DNA of 64,000 nucleotides. Source: Daphnia carinata. Lineage: Eukaryota > Arthropoda > Branchiopoda > Diplostraca > Daphniidae. Position numbers and translations under genes: made by a program. Within the stretch, counting starts at the first letter, position 1. Each line of letters begins with the position of its first letter. The DNA is taken from assembly GCF_022539665.2 (NCBI RefSeq), contig NC_081331.1, forward strand, positions 5,242,501-5,306,500. The letters run 5' to 3'. Shown in pieces: positions 12,142 through 23,306 of the stretch. The notes below the pieces were generated by a model. The model made no database searches, was not told the DNA's origin, and saw only the letters and a program-made list of their open reading frames with translations.

Positions 12142-12157
12142 ACTGCCATATTTATAT
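12142..12157 (-). promoter_or_regulatory. TATA-box promoter of secreted gene B
   Basis: The minus strand has ATATAAATATGGCAGT about 100 bp upstream of the gene B start, matching the gene A promoter core. Confidence 0.75.
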
Positions 12158-13604
12158 GGTTTTGGAGCTATGCAGAGGAATACGGAGCGTCATTATTACA
12201 TGTGTAACACATAGGCGAAACGAAAATTATGACTTTTACGGCCGTACTCATCCCCCGTCATTTTTTCGTGGTCGAAAAAAAAAACAAAAAAAGTAATTAT
12301 TCGAACAAAAAAGGCTAATATTTTAACGAAAGAAAGCAGGAAGAGATAACGCCAGGCGTTCTGTTCCATATTGTATGCCATGTACGGTTAAAATCCGCCT
12401 TCCCCGCCGCACGTCGTGAGGCCATAAAATTTTATTGGCCTGTAAGAATAAGGTTGAAGGCTGGAAGCCTACGGCTATTGGCCTGAACGAAGTAACCATT
12501 TAGTGTTACATCTGTGTGAACGCTTGCTTGTTAACAGTGCTGATTCAAGGCCAAAACGTTCGAGAGAAAGCGAAATTGTATGTCGTCTCCCGCATTTCGT
12601 TAACAATGAATTGGTTGTTTAATAAAGGCCTCTTCTTTTTAGTTATAGTATTACGTAATCTTAAATGCGGAAGGCGGTGAGTTTACACCTTTGCAAGTTC
12701 GACTTTTTACAGATATTGGCGAATAACTTTAGCGGTATATACGAGTTTTCTTACTAGTATACAATCCATTTCTATGCGCATTTACCACAAAGAGAATGTT
12801 TAACATAATACAAAAAAGGATTTCATACTTCATTTGGCTTTTTGGTTTATCCTGAATAAGTATTAACTTCAGATAAGCTAGATTGAACTGGTCAGTTTTC
12901 CCAATTAATTTTTCCCCTCTCTTTCCTTAACGGAGAGCTTTTTCAGGCCATAAAAGGAGGGCTATGCTAATAGAAACAACTTAGAAAAAACTTGATGCGC
13001 AATATCATAAGCTGATGTAGAAAACGTAACATAACTTAATAATGGGATTGGGGAGATGACTTCAAATAGGGAAACTATTGGCAACCTGTGCTATGTCACA
13101 ACAAAACTTGATTGATAACAGCAATCGACAACGCGCAAGTTAGATGATATCTCGTTTTGTTTTGTACGAATCAACTAGTTGAAAATACAATCGATAAAAG
13201 TCCCCCTAGTGCGTCATCAAACCGGATAAGCTAACCGACAAGATGTGGACCTCCAAGTGGTTGGTTAATAAAACAACCCTAAAAACTATACTACTTGCCT
13301 TGTATAACATCGTAATCGCGTCCCCGTTCGCACCCAATGACTTGGTCCAATAAAATAATGAGCAATAATAGAACTTAGTGTTTTGTTGATTATTTTCAGC
13401 TAAAAGGATGAATGTTCAAAGCAAGTCCATCAACCAGTCGTTCAATCGCGTACTGACTGATTAATTGCATTTAGTTTGACACGCCAAATTCTTAAAACAG
13501 AATACCAGTATAGTGAATAAAAGTAGGTTGACTTAACATTGGTAAATAAACCACCGTTATATTTCCAATTGCGATAAATAAGGCAAACAGATTTATAAAA
13601 ATAA
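12158..13604. other. 1.4 kb spacer between secreted genes B and C
   Basis: No exon, RNA gene or repeat could be supported. Some poly-A/T runs occur near 12275. It lies where another family member could have decayed, but no remnant was recognised. Confidence 0.5.
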
Positions 13605-14405
13605 TTAAGCGTTCGGGCATTGAGGTAACGGTCCGGCTCTTGAACATCTTGGGGTTTTCGTGACGGTGTTGATTTCGAGAGCCGTTTTCACTGTCACTGT
13701 TGCAGTCAACATCCCGCTGAAAAGCTGACGTTGGCCAGCAACCGGTTGTGGATATGAATCGTAGAACGGCATGGGAATGGGATCGTAAGGTTCGCTGTAG
13801 AAAGCCGACTGAATTTTACGAAGTTGATTTTCATACGCTCTAGGATTCACGAAATACTGCGGGTCGGCCGCACGAGCCTGTCTGGCTGGCAGTGCTGTAG
13901 TTTCAACTCTGTCATTTTCAAAGTAAATTAAGTAACATTGAAACACAAAATTTCAATGGAATATACTTACTGTTGAACAGTAGTAGGAACTACGGGAAAT
14001 TGTTCATCACCGTCTTCTTCTGCCTCGATTCTGAAAAAAAACAAACGACGTTAATGTAAACATAATTTAGTGAGGAACATGTTGCATTAGAATTTACATT
14101 TCAGAATTATCTACTGGTAATCGCAGAAAAGGCATTTGATTTGGACGACAAGCCCTAGCCACAGATTTCGTGCATGTCATGTCAATTGTTGAAGTTGACG
14201 TTGCACGTACGGTGCTCCTTGGAATATTCACCGTCAGTAAGTCTCTTATCGCCCAGAAAAGCTGCTGGCGAGCTTGTGCTTCCGCCTCCTGCTGGGACGG
14301 GTCATTAACATACGGATAGAAACCGTAAGCTCCTGCCGGGCGTCGGAAGGCAGTAATGCTTCCGTAGGCTGCGAAAACAAATAATATAAAGAGCGCTACA
14401 CGCAT
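13605..14405 (-). CDS. small secreted Thr-rich protein, gene C (three exons)
   Basis: More diverged array member of about 223 residues. Exons are 14405-14098, 14030-13971 and 13908-13605, all in phase. The signal peptide is MRVALFILFVFAAYGS. Exon 1 ends after the Cys pair (CTKSVARAC), but the tetrabasic site of genes A and B is missing. A separate 60 bp exon carries only the acidic linker (EAEEDGDEQFPVVP), which in A and B is fused to exon 1. Exon 3 opens VETTALPARQARAADPQ and ends CPNA, like A and B. Function is unknown; loss of the first basic site suggests different processing from A and B. Confidence 0.85.
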
Positions 14406-14492
14406 TTTAAACTGAAAAGACGCTCAGCTTATTACTAATGTGAACTGGGAATTTTATTTCACGACTGACCATCTAACCGCTTACCCGCTCAG

Positions 14493-14499
14493 TTTTATA
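14493..14499 (-). promoter_or_regulatory. TATA box of secreted gene C
   Basis: The minus strand reads TTGTATAAAACTGAG, about 90 bp upstream of the gene C start. The TTGTATAAAA core is shared with gene D. Confidence 0.65.
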
Positions 14500-15904
14500 C
14501 AAGAGCGATGTTATCCCCTCTTCAAACGTGTTTTACATACTTTGTAATTCCGGTTTTCTGTATTATTTCAATTAGTTTCTGGATCGAGATTCCCTAGTTC
14601 GTAACCGGATTCGACGATCAGTCTACGCAGACAGATTCGTACTTGATATTGGTGCTGAGTTCAATGTCTTCTTGTGGCCCTTGTACTCTTTTACATAAAA
14701 GGTAATTGAATTATTATCATAAAATTCAAAATTTCTTATAAAATGAATGTTTGCGGAAATACTATTGACTTGTTCTTGTCTTTTCGTGAGGATTTACAAA
14801 TATGAAGCTATTCTTCATCGACAAGTGACATCGGCAAATCACTTTCTTGCGCTGCACTTTCAAGCAGTGGGAGCTGTTGAATTATTCATTCTATCATATC
14901 ATCCCTCAAATCAAATTATTCTAGATGCATTTCGTCATGAGTCCTAATAAGGGTCAAATGCTTTAAAGCATTATCAGGTTTTAAATTGACTAATGAAGCC
15001 AAGCAGAAAGTATCTGCTGTCAGAAAATGAGTCCTGACCCGATATCAACTTCATCGTTTTTCAAAATTGAATGTAGGTAGGGGAGGCTTCCAGCTGTAAT
15101 TTTTTTTTAATGGAATGGTAACAAACTTCGTGGGTAAGTCATTAAAGAAGAAATGAGGGTCAAAGAACCGATAGTTGCGAAATTTTGCGTGGTGTTTCAA
15201 ATATTCCTGCGTACCTGACCGCTGAAAATAGCTGACATTTGACTGAGGATAGGTTACGTGAAGACAGCTGTCAGTGTGGATTAATGAAATTTCAAGGGGT
15301 GGTTTTGAATTTTAAAAACGCAAAACAAGAAACCCGTTCGTGAAACTGGCTCACAAAAGTACATGAACTTCAAGGCACGTTCTATGAAAAGCTACAATGC
15401 TCATTGAGGATGTCTTGTTTCCCAATTCGTCAGGTCGTTTCTACAGCAACAACAAGTTGCGGAACGCAAGGAAAAACTGGGTTACGCGATCAATATCAAC
15501 TGCTGGGCGATGTTATAAAGTGTGCAAAAGAGAACTAGAAAACGCCAGAAGGCGACCTTAGAATATTTTGCCTGTTTCTAGTTGCTAGCCAACGTGATTC
15601 ATTACCAAACACGGTGGTAGAGAAATTTCTTAACCTACGATGTGGGTTGAAGTACACTTAAATAACACACTTGCCCGGGCAGTCTTCGGTTTTTGGAGCG
15701 GTTAATTATTCACGGGCTGGCTTTACATTTCCTTTCTCGCGAGTGTTTAGCTAAACTTCTTGTATATTATCATAGTAAATTTGATTTAAACGAACTCATT
15801 TGTACAATCAAATATAATGCTACCAGTACAGAAATGCGAAAATCTGAAATACATTAGTCTTGTTGACTCAACGTTAAGTAAATGACTTTACATCTAATGC
15901 CGAG
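14500..15904. other. 1.4 kb spacer between secreted genes C and D
   Basis: AT-rich. A 66-codon plus-strand frame at 14747-14947 has no family features. Nothing else could be supported. Confidence 0.5.
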
Positions 15905-16775
15905 TTATTTCCCGTTTGGACACTGAGGGAGCGGGCCGGCAACTGAACACGATGGAGTCACCGTGAAAAAGGCGAAACCGAAGCTAGTTGACACTGTTGT
16001 TGCGGCGAATAAGCTTTGGATAAAGGCTGGCATTTGACGTTGTTGTTGGCCACGAAGTGGGTATCGTCTGTTGAACGGCAGAGACATCTCATAAGGTCCG
16101 CTTTCGAAAGCTGATTGGATATCTTGGGGTTGGTAACGGAATCCCGGAGACATCACGAAGCGTTGCGGATCAGCAGCGCGAGCATCTCGCGTTGGTAATG
16201 GTGTGGTCTCAAGCCTGAAAGATAAATAATTAATGGAAATTGAAAATTACACAGCCAACTATTGATTGATATGGCCATTTACTCTTGGACAGCAGAAGGA
16301 GCTATAAGGAATTGTTCTTGTTCCGCTTCAAAGTCCTCTTCGTCATTCTCTGCGGTGTCGCTGGCATAAACAAAAGGAAAAGTTATGCAACATGAATTTA
16401 ATAATTTAATTAAAGTCCACTAAGTTACCGTTTCTGCTCGGTGGCGACTGCAGGTCGTCCTGGTCTTGCAGGTCGCGCTGGTCTTGCAGGTCGTGCTGGT
16501 TTGCCTCCTGTAGCCCGAACACTGCAACGATTGGCGACCGACATCGTACAAGTAACTGTGGAAGCCAGAATTCTCACTGCCGTTCTAGTTTGCCTTGGAA
16601 AAGACAACAGATATCCACCGACGTTCATGCCAACTGTGCGAAGCCCATCCGGAGTAAAGTCAGGATTCCGGTCAAAATAATCAGGAGAAAGGTCATATGG
16701 CAATTGAGGATCTGCGACGGCATTAACGGCCGCGTAACTTACGAAGAAAACGAGTACAGAAATCGCTAAACGCAT
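15905..16775 (-). CDS. small secreted protein, gene D, with an Ala-Arg-Pro repeat (three exons)
   Basis: Array member of about 244 residues. Exons are 16775-16429, 16360-16283 and 16214-15905. The signal peptide is MRLAISVLVFFVSYAAVNA. Exon 1 has the family Cys pair (CTMSVANRC). The usual tetrabasic site is replaced by a basic Ala-Arg-Pro/Gly-Arg-Pro repeat from imperfect 18 bp units near 16450-16505, ending EQKRR across the splice. The linker exon is acidic (ENDEEDFEAEQEQF). Exon 3 carries RDARAADPQ, an aromatic/Arg-rich module and the terminal CPNGK. The exon layout matches gene C, so C and D form a subgroup. Function is unknown. Confidence 0.85.
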
Positions 16776-16855
16776 TTTGTTTGTCAAACTACAAGAGATG
16801 AATAGTTCTTGATCTATTACGAAGCACTGTTGATCACGCAGTATTAGAAATCTGT

Positions 16856-16862
16856 TTTTATA
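16856..16862 (-). promoter_or_regulatory. TATA box of secreted gene D
   Basis: The minus strand reads TTGTATAAAAACAG about 85 bp upstream of the gene D start, like gene C. Confidence 0.65.
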
Positions 16863-17731
16863 CAAGCCCAAAGTTCCCGCTATTCCTATAAACAAGTTTG
16901 TTTGTTCTTGTTTTTTTACCAACTACTTGCGCACATGCTTTTAATTTTTGTTTGAATTTTGTTGATTTGTCCCAAACGCCACGAGTCCGATTTCTGGACA
17001 TTCATGTATGGAGTCCTCTGACGCAACGCATAAACTGGATTAGCGCTTCCTTGGGTTCAATGCCTTTAGTTGTCCTCGAAAGCTCTGACACATTTACGCC
17101 ACTAATAATTTATTTCTTCGTTATAAATTGTTTTGGGTTACGTGCAAAAGCGCAGGAAGAAAATTTCTTTAGGACGGCCGAAGATATACGCAAAAGATTA
17201 AAGAAAGGCCTTTGGCGTGAGGAGTTTATCTGTTCGTGGTGGCAATAATAAAAGAAACCACATGCTTATTTGCTTGTACCTGTTTACCATAAAGGCTTGC
17301 TGCAGACACATAATTCAAGCGCTTTCTATTCTTGGCCTTGTACGTAGTTTATTGCTTGGCCTTCGGTTCTTAACTACGGAAGACGATGAAGCTCACGTTT
17401 ACATCTCCCAACCCCTGAAACCATGTTGGGATACGCTGCAGTCTACAACAATACGTTTGAATAAAATATCATTCGTCGTTGATTCAAGTTCTTTAACCCG
17501 TATACAAACAAAAGAAATTTGAAGTTGGCCTGTTTTGAATTTTAAGAATCGCCTTGATTGTGAAGATAATCAATTTACATGGTCGGTGTGCTTCATCCTG
17601 TACAAGCTACTAGTAAAATAATATCATTTTTAAAACTTGCCAGAAGATTAACTGTAATTCCTGTCAAATGATTTTCTTTTTTTCGAGCAGCCAGCCGAAA
17701 ATCTAATAACATGGACATTTTTTTTTTCTAG
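16863..17731. other. divergence point between minus and plus secreted genes, left part
   Basis: Frames at 16898-17248 and 17217-17522 on the plus strand have no homology that I recognise and look random. No family remnant was seen. Confidence 0.45.
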
Positions 17732-17877
17732 GATAGTCCCGACCTGCCTAATGACTCCCAATTCGTATGCAATTTCGTGGAACGCCTATCCGGGAGGGTC
17801 GACGAACGGTTAGTGTTCACGCTTCCAATGACAAAGACCTCGATGACCTTCATCGTCTCGGCGTTCACCTCTAGACC
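17732..17877 (+). pseudogene. orphan internal exon of an unrecognised gene
   Basis: A 146 bp stretch is open on the plus strand and flanked by strong splice signals: a T-rich tract plus TAG before 17732, and GTGAGT from 17878. It reads DSPDLPNDSQFVCNFVERLS at its start and later LVFTLPMTKTSMTFIVSAF. The composition looks coding, but no matching upstream or downstream exon was found and it does not resemble the neighbouring secreted proteins. It may be a relic of a lost gene or a chance frame. Confidence 0.35.
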
Positions 17878-18697
17878 GTGAGTTTCTCAAAAGAAAAAAA
17901 TAAACTGTTTTTCTTTCGTACACGAAAACGATAAAGAAGTGAACGACCCCCTTTGTTCTTCACGGCTTCGTGAGTACATGTCAAAGGCCTTGAAAAGGTG
18001 ATATAAGGAAACGCATATCCCACTCCCGCGGTGGAACATAAAAAAAAAACAATAATGATTTTTCCCGTGAGCGTGAAAAGGCACTAAACTGTTACTATGC
18101 GTTTGTAGGTCAAAGCACTCGCATGTGTTGCTCCGCTGCTTTGAGCCCTCGAGTTGCATTTACGGAGAAAGTTGATATGGACAATGGTCTTATCAACTAG
18201 CATAAGCCTTTTGTTTAGAATTTGAAGAAACAAAAGTCGATAAGACGGACGACATTGGCGTTGTGTCCAAAATGATTTTTTTCTTGTAATTTTTCCAAAC
18301 TTTTGCGTGCAGATGTTCTAATGCGCGAAAATTTGGGACTTCCCTACATAATGCAACACCCTATTATCACAGCCGTTGTTGGGGAGGTGAACGCTGCAAT
18401 GTAATCCGAACATCATCAAGAAATGTAAACTAGATATTTTGGTTAAATAATAAAAAAATTCAAATCGGACATGTACAACTGTACGCAATCCATATTTTGG
18501 GTAATTTACGTCATTGATGAGGTTTTAAGTTTGCCTTGAAGCGAAGAGCTGCTAGATTTCGAATGGAGAAGAAAAGTATAATTTCGAGGAAAATATCGGG
18601 GTGCGAGTCTCCAAAACACGACTAAAATTGCAACCCATCTCAATTGAAGTTCGTGTTTTCCCCTCTCTTTTTGCCCATGTCAATCAGATGAAATGCC
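17878..18697. other. spacer upstream of secreted gene E
   Basis: AT-rich with poly-A/T runs. A minus-strand 90-codon frame at 17887-18159 is unsupported. Confidence 0.45.
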
Positions 18698-18704
18698 TAT
18701 AAAA
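18698..18704 (+). promoter_or_regulatory. TATA box of secreted gene E
   Basis: TATAAAA lies about 85 bp upstream of the gene E start. An initiator-like TCAGTC lies downstream near 18754. Confidence 0.7.
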
Positions 18705-18786
18705 TGATCAGAAATCATCAAAGGTCTGCAGTCTCTTTCACTGTCTTCGACAAGTCAGTCTCCGATTTATTTTCGATTTAAAGAAA

Positions 18787-19474
18787 ATGCGCTTTTTCGT
18801 TTTCTTTTTGTCCGTTTTGGTTGCCATTATTCAAGGTAATGCGCAATACCAGGCGTATTACCGCGATGCTTTGTATCCATATCCGTATCCGGATCATCAG
18901 GTTCCTGTTATCCCGTCCCCTGATCAGGAAAATCGGATCTTCTTCAACCAGATTTTTAATGCCATCACTTCTTTCTACACGTCGACGACAACGACGACAT
19001 CCACTTCCACAACCACCTGTACCGTGTCGACTAACTTTGTTTGCCCTGGCCGTCGCAAGAGATTCATAGTAGGAGAGCATGACGACGTCATTGAACCTTC
19101 GCTAGTAAACGAGTATGTAACCATTGTTCTTCTTTGATACTGTACATCTGACAGGTATGACGTACTTATCCGTGTTTTCTAGAGTTGAAACTACTCAAGC
19201 TGCCGATATGGAAACACTTGTCAGGACCGAACGCAAAGCTGACCCTCAATTTCTATTTTGGCGTGTCGATTCTGAGTACCCTGGTTACGAACTCCAATCG
19301 ACATTTGGCCCAGGTCCTTACCCTGCGAACTATTATCCTTACATGCGCCCGCCGGTCGTGGCAGCTGATTCGCGTTTGTTTATTCTTCGAGTCACGACAG
19401 TGACCAGCAGTACGACTACCACGTCTAGGTCGACGCCAGGTTGTTCTTCAGCAAGTAATTTCAATCAGTGCTAA
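18787..19474 (+). CDS. small secreted Thr-rich two-module protein, gene E
   Basis: First of four plus-strand array members, about 205 residues. Exons are 18787-19112 and 19183-19474, with a 70 bp intron. Signal peptide MRFFVFFLSVLVAIIQGNA is followed by QYQAYY, a Tyr/Pro-rich stretch, a Thr-rich run, the Cys pair and GRRKRF, a dibasic/furin-like site. The linker is acidic (EHDDVIEPS). Exon 2 starts VETTQAADM, then ERKADPQ, and repeats the module, ending in a Cys motif CSSASNFNQC. The poly-A signal AATAAA is at 19561. Function is unknown. Confidence 0.88.
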
Positions 19475-20081
19475 GCCACAGTTGTCATCCCCATTTCGAC
19501 CCCGATTTAATTAACGGAGAAACAAAAATGCGAACGGAAGTTGTTAAATTTTGAAAATTCAATAAAAAAAAAATATATACGGCCATTAAGAAAGTTGCAC
19601 TCTTTATTGGGAGGTTCAAAAAACTCACAAGGTTGCAAAGAAAAAGGGCTTAATGGGGATATTTAGTTACAATAAGCAAAGGACTTTGGTATTATATTCC
19701 AGGAAGGATGTTATTTCCCGTACGTCTCATGGGTAACATGCTATCAACAAATACGCATTTCCTTCGGTTTCCTTAAAAAATTCAAAAAAAAGGTAATTGC
19801 GTGTCCAGCACTGTTACCTATTAAATAGAGTAAGTGTTCAGGTGTTGGAATTTCCCAGCTTTTGGTCCTCCGGCTATGTCGATGTATTTACCGACGAGTA
19901 GAATGTCGTTTAGTTGGCGAATGCGGCAGAAAAGGCAAATACAAAAAATGAAATAAAACGCCTGAGGCATACGTATAAAAGCCGTTTAGTTTGTTATCGC
20001 AAAGTACGTTACTTGAACCAAACGAAAAAGGGATGGCAATCAACCTCATGCTGCTATTTCTCTCAGCCGTATCATCTGCAG

Positions 20082-20089
20082 TATATAAA
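20082..20089 (+). promoter_or_regulatory. TATA box of secreted gene F
   Basis: TATATAAA lies 96 bp upstream of the gene F start. The following 5' leader (CTGCAGTTGC...) resembles that of gene G. Confidence 0.75.
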
Positions 20090-20177
20090 CTTGACTGGAC
20101 TGCACTACAATTCTGCAGTTGCTATCGTCGATTTTGGCAAGCATATTCTCGAAACATTTGGGCAAAGAAAAATCAAA

Positions 20178-20856
20178 ATGCAGTTCTTCGTTTGCCTTTT
20201 GGCCGTTTCTATTGCAACCGTTGCCAATGCCCAATATCAGCCGTATTACGACGATCTCCTGTATCCTTATGCGGGTGCTCCGATCCCTGGCATCCAGCCT
20301 GTCATCGACCAAGACCGTTTTCTTTTCCAAGTGACATCTTGGTTTACAACGACCACCACATCCACAACAACGACCACCACAACTTGCACGGTATCGAACG
20401 CCGCAAACGCCGCTGCCTGCGTTGCTGGTCGTCGCCGCAGAGGCTTCCTTGACGACGAGGAGGACATTGAACCTTCTCCAGTAAACAAGTGAGTGCCAAA
20501 ATCATTGAAAAGCTTCTGCATTATTAATTCTTACAATGTTTTTGTCTCTTTCTAGGGTGGAGCCAACCCAGCTCCCTGACATGCAAGCATCAATGATTAG
20601 AAAGGAACGCAAACCCGATCCGCAAATTGCATATTGGCGTGCTTCTGCTGATTACACGCCATACGAAGTTCAGTCCACATTCGGCCAACGTCCATTCCCC
20701 GTTGCCTACAATCCGTTCTTCCGCCGGCCTGTTGTTGCAGCTGATCCACGACTATTCGTGCAACTGCAAGTGACGAGGACATCGACAACTACCGTGACTA
20801 CCACTTCCAGATCGACGCCTGTCTGTTCGTCGCCTAGCAACTTCAATCAGTGTTGA
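20178..20856 (+). CDS. small secreted Thr-rich two-module protein, gene F
   Basis: Exons are 20178-20488 and 20556-20856, with a 67 bp intron; about 203 residues. The long frame extends further upstream, but ATG 20178 gives a clean signal peptide (MQFFVCLLAVSIATVANA) and sits at the right distance from the TATA box. Module 1 has QYQPYYDDLLYPY, a Thr-rich run, a Cys pair and GRRRRG. The linker is DDEEDIEPSPVN. Exon 2 reads VEPTQLPDM, RKERKPDPQ, a second aromatic/Pro module with DPRLF, then TTSRSTPVC and a terminal Cys. Function is unknown; it is part of the E-H tandem set. Confidence 0.88.
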
Positions 20857-21842
20857 AAACCTTTACATTTGCCTATATTTAACATTATTTTGATGATGAG
20901 TTTGAAGAATTCGAAACAAAATATTGTTTCTATTTCCATTATTTATTGGTGGCGAAAGTTAAGGCGATAAAACATTAGAAAATTTCATTAATTATTTCAG
21001 AAGGAATGAATTTTTTTACATTTTCGTTTTGGCAGATGGCATGGAAATATACAATTCTACATTAAATTAATTTCTTGGCCTTTTAAAAGTTACCGTCATT
21101 AATTTTCTTATAACAAATAGTTTCAAACGTCGAATAAGCGTTAATAAACTGCAGCTTTGCGAAGCTACATACGTTGCCTTTGGTACAAGCGACGTCCTTT
21201 AAGTTTAACCGCATAAAGATAAACGGTGGTAATTTGAAACTACTTAGCAAGACCGCAATGAAGAGGTTATTGACTTGTTGTCCAGTACGTAAGGTTTGAA
21301 AAAACCTATAATATGAAAGAAATACAGTAAAAAGAACTTTTAACGCAACTTAAGATAAAAACACATTTTATTTCGTAAGACTTGAAAACAAAGCGCAACA
21401 TGATCTGTTCTATAATGAAAACATAATAACTTATACTTGGAGATCCCGCTAATGAACATCATAATTTTGAGACGAATTATTGCTCAACTTCTAATTTGTC
21501 GTGAGAAAACAAATAGAGGAAAGGCACCTTTATTTCATCCACGTCGAGTTTGCTGATGTTAGCAAACCCGTTTTCAAGGGCAGTGTCAATGGAACTTCCC
21601 TGCTGATTTGTCCTCTGGTTTCCACGGCTAACAAAGGGGAACAACCGTTCGCAACGAGAAAGGCTTTTGGAAATTGCAGAACATAAATTGCAACTTTAAG
21701 TTTGGCCTACGGCACATGAAACCAACACCTCTCTAGCGATTATGAAAATAGATTGGAAAAAATGACAGGATGTGAACCACCCAAATAAGGATTGAAATTA
21801 ACCACACTTTAAGACACCCCTCCCCTCCAGTACAATCTGGAC
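20857..21842. other. spacer between secreted genes F and G
   Basis: AT-rich 3' flank of gene F and upstream flank of gene G. A 61-codon frame at 21501-21686 has no supporting feature. Confidence 0.5.
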
Positions 21843-21850
21843 TATATAAA
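21843..21850 (+). promoter_or_regulatory. TATA box of secreted gene G
   Basis: TATATAAA lies about 97 bp upstream of the gene G start, at nearly the same spacing as gene F. Confidence 0.75.
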
Positions 21851-21939
21851 CCTGCTCGCTTGATTGGCAAAATTTGCAGTTGCCATTGTAGACTTTCGCA
21901 AGCAAGATTCTTTCCAAAGGGAAATCATTTCCAGCAAAA

Positions 21940-22609
21940 ATGCATTCATTTGTTTTTGCGTTATTTGTCAGCATTGTCGTAGTTCAAGGATACGCCCAAT
22001 ATCATCCGTATTACGATGGAAGTGCGTACCCATATCCGAGCTATCCATTGACTGATAGTCGTACCCCGAATGTGGCCTATGACAACCGTCTTTTCTGGTC
22101 CTATTTAACATCCACCACGACGACGACAACAACAACAACAACAACCTGTACAGTAGTGGCTGCCAACGCCTGTAACAATGGTCGTCGTCGCAGAAGCTTC
22201 CTCCAGGGTGACGATGATTCCATCGAACCATCTCCAGTCAACAAGTTCGTAACTGAACACTGGAAGGAAAAAGCTCTCGAAATCTTATGGTTTTTTTTAA
22301 ATTTGTGACAGGGTTGAGGCCACACCGCTTGCGGAAGTAGATTTCGCATCGAGAATCGAACGCAAAGCTGCACCTCAGTTTGCCTATTGGCGTGGAGGAG
22401 TTGACTATCCTTCATACCAACCTCTGTCCACCTTCGGTCAGCGCCCGTTCGTTACCGTGTACAATCCGTACATCCGCCGTCCGGTCATTGGGTCCGATCC
22501 GCGTTTCTTGTTGTATTACGGTTACACGACGACCAGCACATCCACGACGACCACAACTTCCAGGTCAACACCAATCTGTTCCCAACCGAGCGGCTTCAAT
22601 CCCTGTTAA
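21940..22609 (+). CDS. small secreted Thr-rich two-module protein, gene G
   Basis: Exons are 21940-22244 and 22312-22609, with a 67 bp intron; about 200 residues. The second exon has no ATG, so it must be read through the splice. The signal peptide is MHSFVFALFVSIVVVQGYA. Module 1 has QYHPYYDGSAYPYPSYP, DNRLFW, an eleven-Thr run and a Cys pair, then GRRRRS. The linker is DDDSIEPSPVN. Exon 2 has VEATPLAEV, RIERKAAPQ, a second module with DPRFLL, a Thr-rich run, SRSTPICS and the final FNPC. Function is unknown. Confidence 0.88.
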
Positions 22610-23208
22610 ATGGGGAACCGTAACTCGACGTATTTCATGTTACCGTTACTCATTTTTTACTTACTCCCCGTTATTTATTGGTGGGGAACTTAGAGGCGGA
22701 AGACCCTGGCAAAACAGTTAATTTAATAGCGCTTAATTGCGGTTGAATCGAAATACAAGGACTCGTATTACTCAGTTCACCATCTGTTCTTTTGATTTGA
22801 TCTGATCTGACTTCTGCAAAGCTGTTGAAATTGGCAATACGGTCAGAGTTGGATGGCGAATGCCTCTTGGCAAATTTTAAGACGCTTCTACTAACGACTT
22901 ATTAAATATAACTCGTAGTAGAGGGCGCCTCTGATGGCCTTTTCTACGTGTTGTCAAAGCTTTTAAGGACGATGAAGTTCTCTGGCTCAAACTGCGACAC
23001 CATCATTTAGCCTGATGAAAAGTGCTGAATCATTCAAAATTGAGCAATAGTTAACTTTAAACTATGATCACTATAACTGAATAGAAGGCATGTCTTTATC
23101 CTGCGGCATCGGAATGAAAGAGACGAAATTACAGTACGTTAAACTGACCAAATAAGGATGACACAAAAATCCTGATGTCGGTTCATTTTGCACTGCAATT
23201 TCTTTCGG
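22610..23208. other. spacer between secreted genes G and H
   Basis: Nothing beyond flanking regulatory DNA was seen. Confidence 0.5.
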
Positions 23209-23216
23209 TATATAAA
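23209..23216 (+). promoter_or_regulatory. TATA box of secreted gene H
   Basis: TATATAAA lies 98 bp upstream of the preferred gene H start. This supports ATG 23307 over the in-frame ATG at 23235. Confidence 0.75.
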
Positions 23217-23306
23217 CGTTTTGCATCACAGTGATTGTTCCGTTCATATCTTCAAGTCATCCGAGGCTGTCCTCTTTCCATCAGAAAATACCTCCGAATC
23301 GTAATA

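Noticed and set aside
16898-17522. Two overlapping plus-strand frames of about 100 codons.
   Set aside because: Different frames, no family motifs, odd composition and no splice or promoter support.
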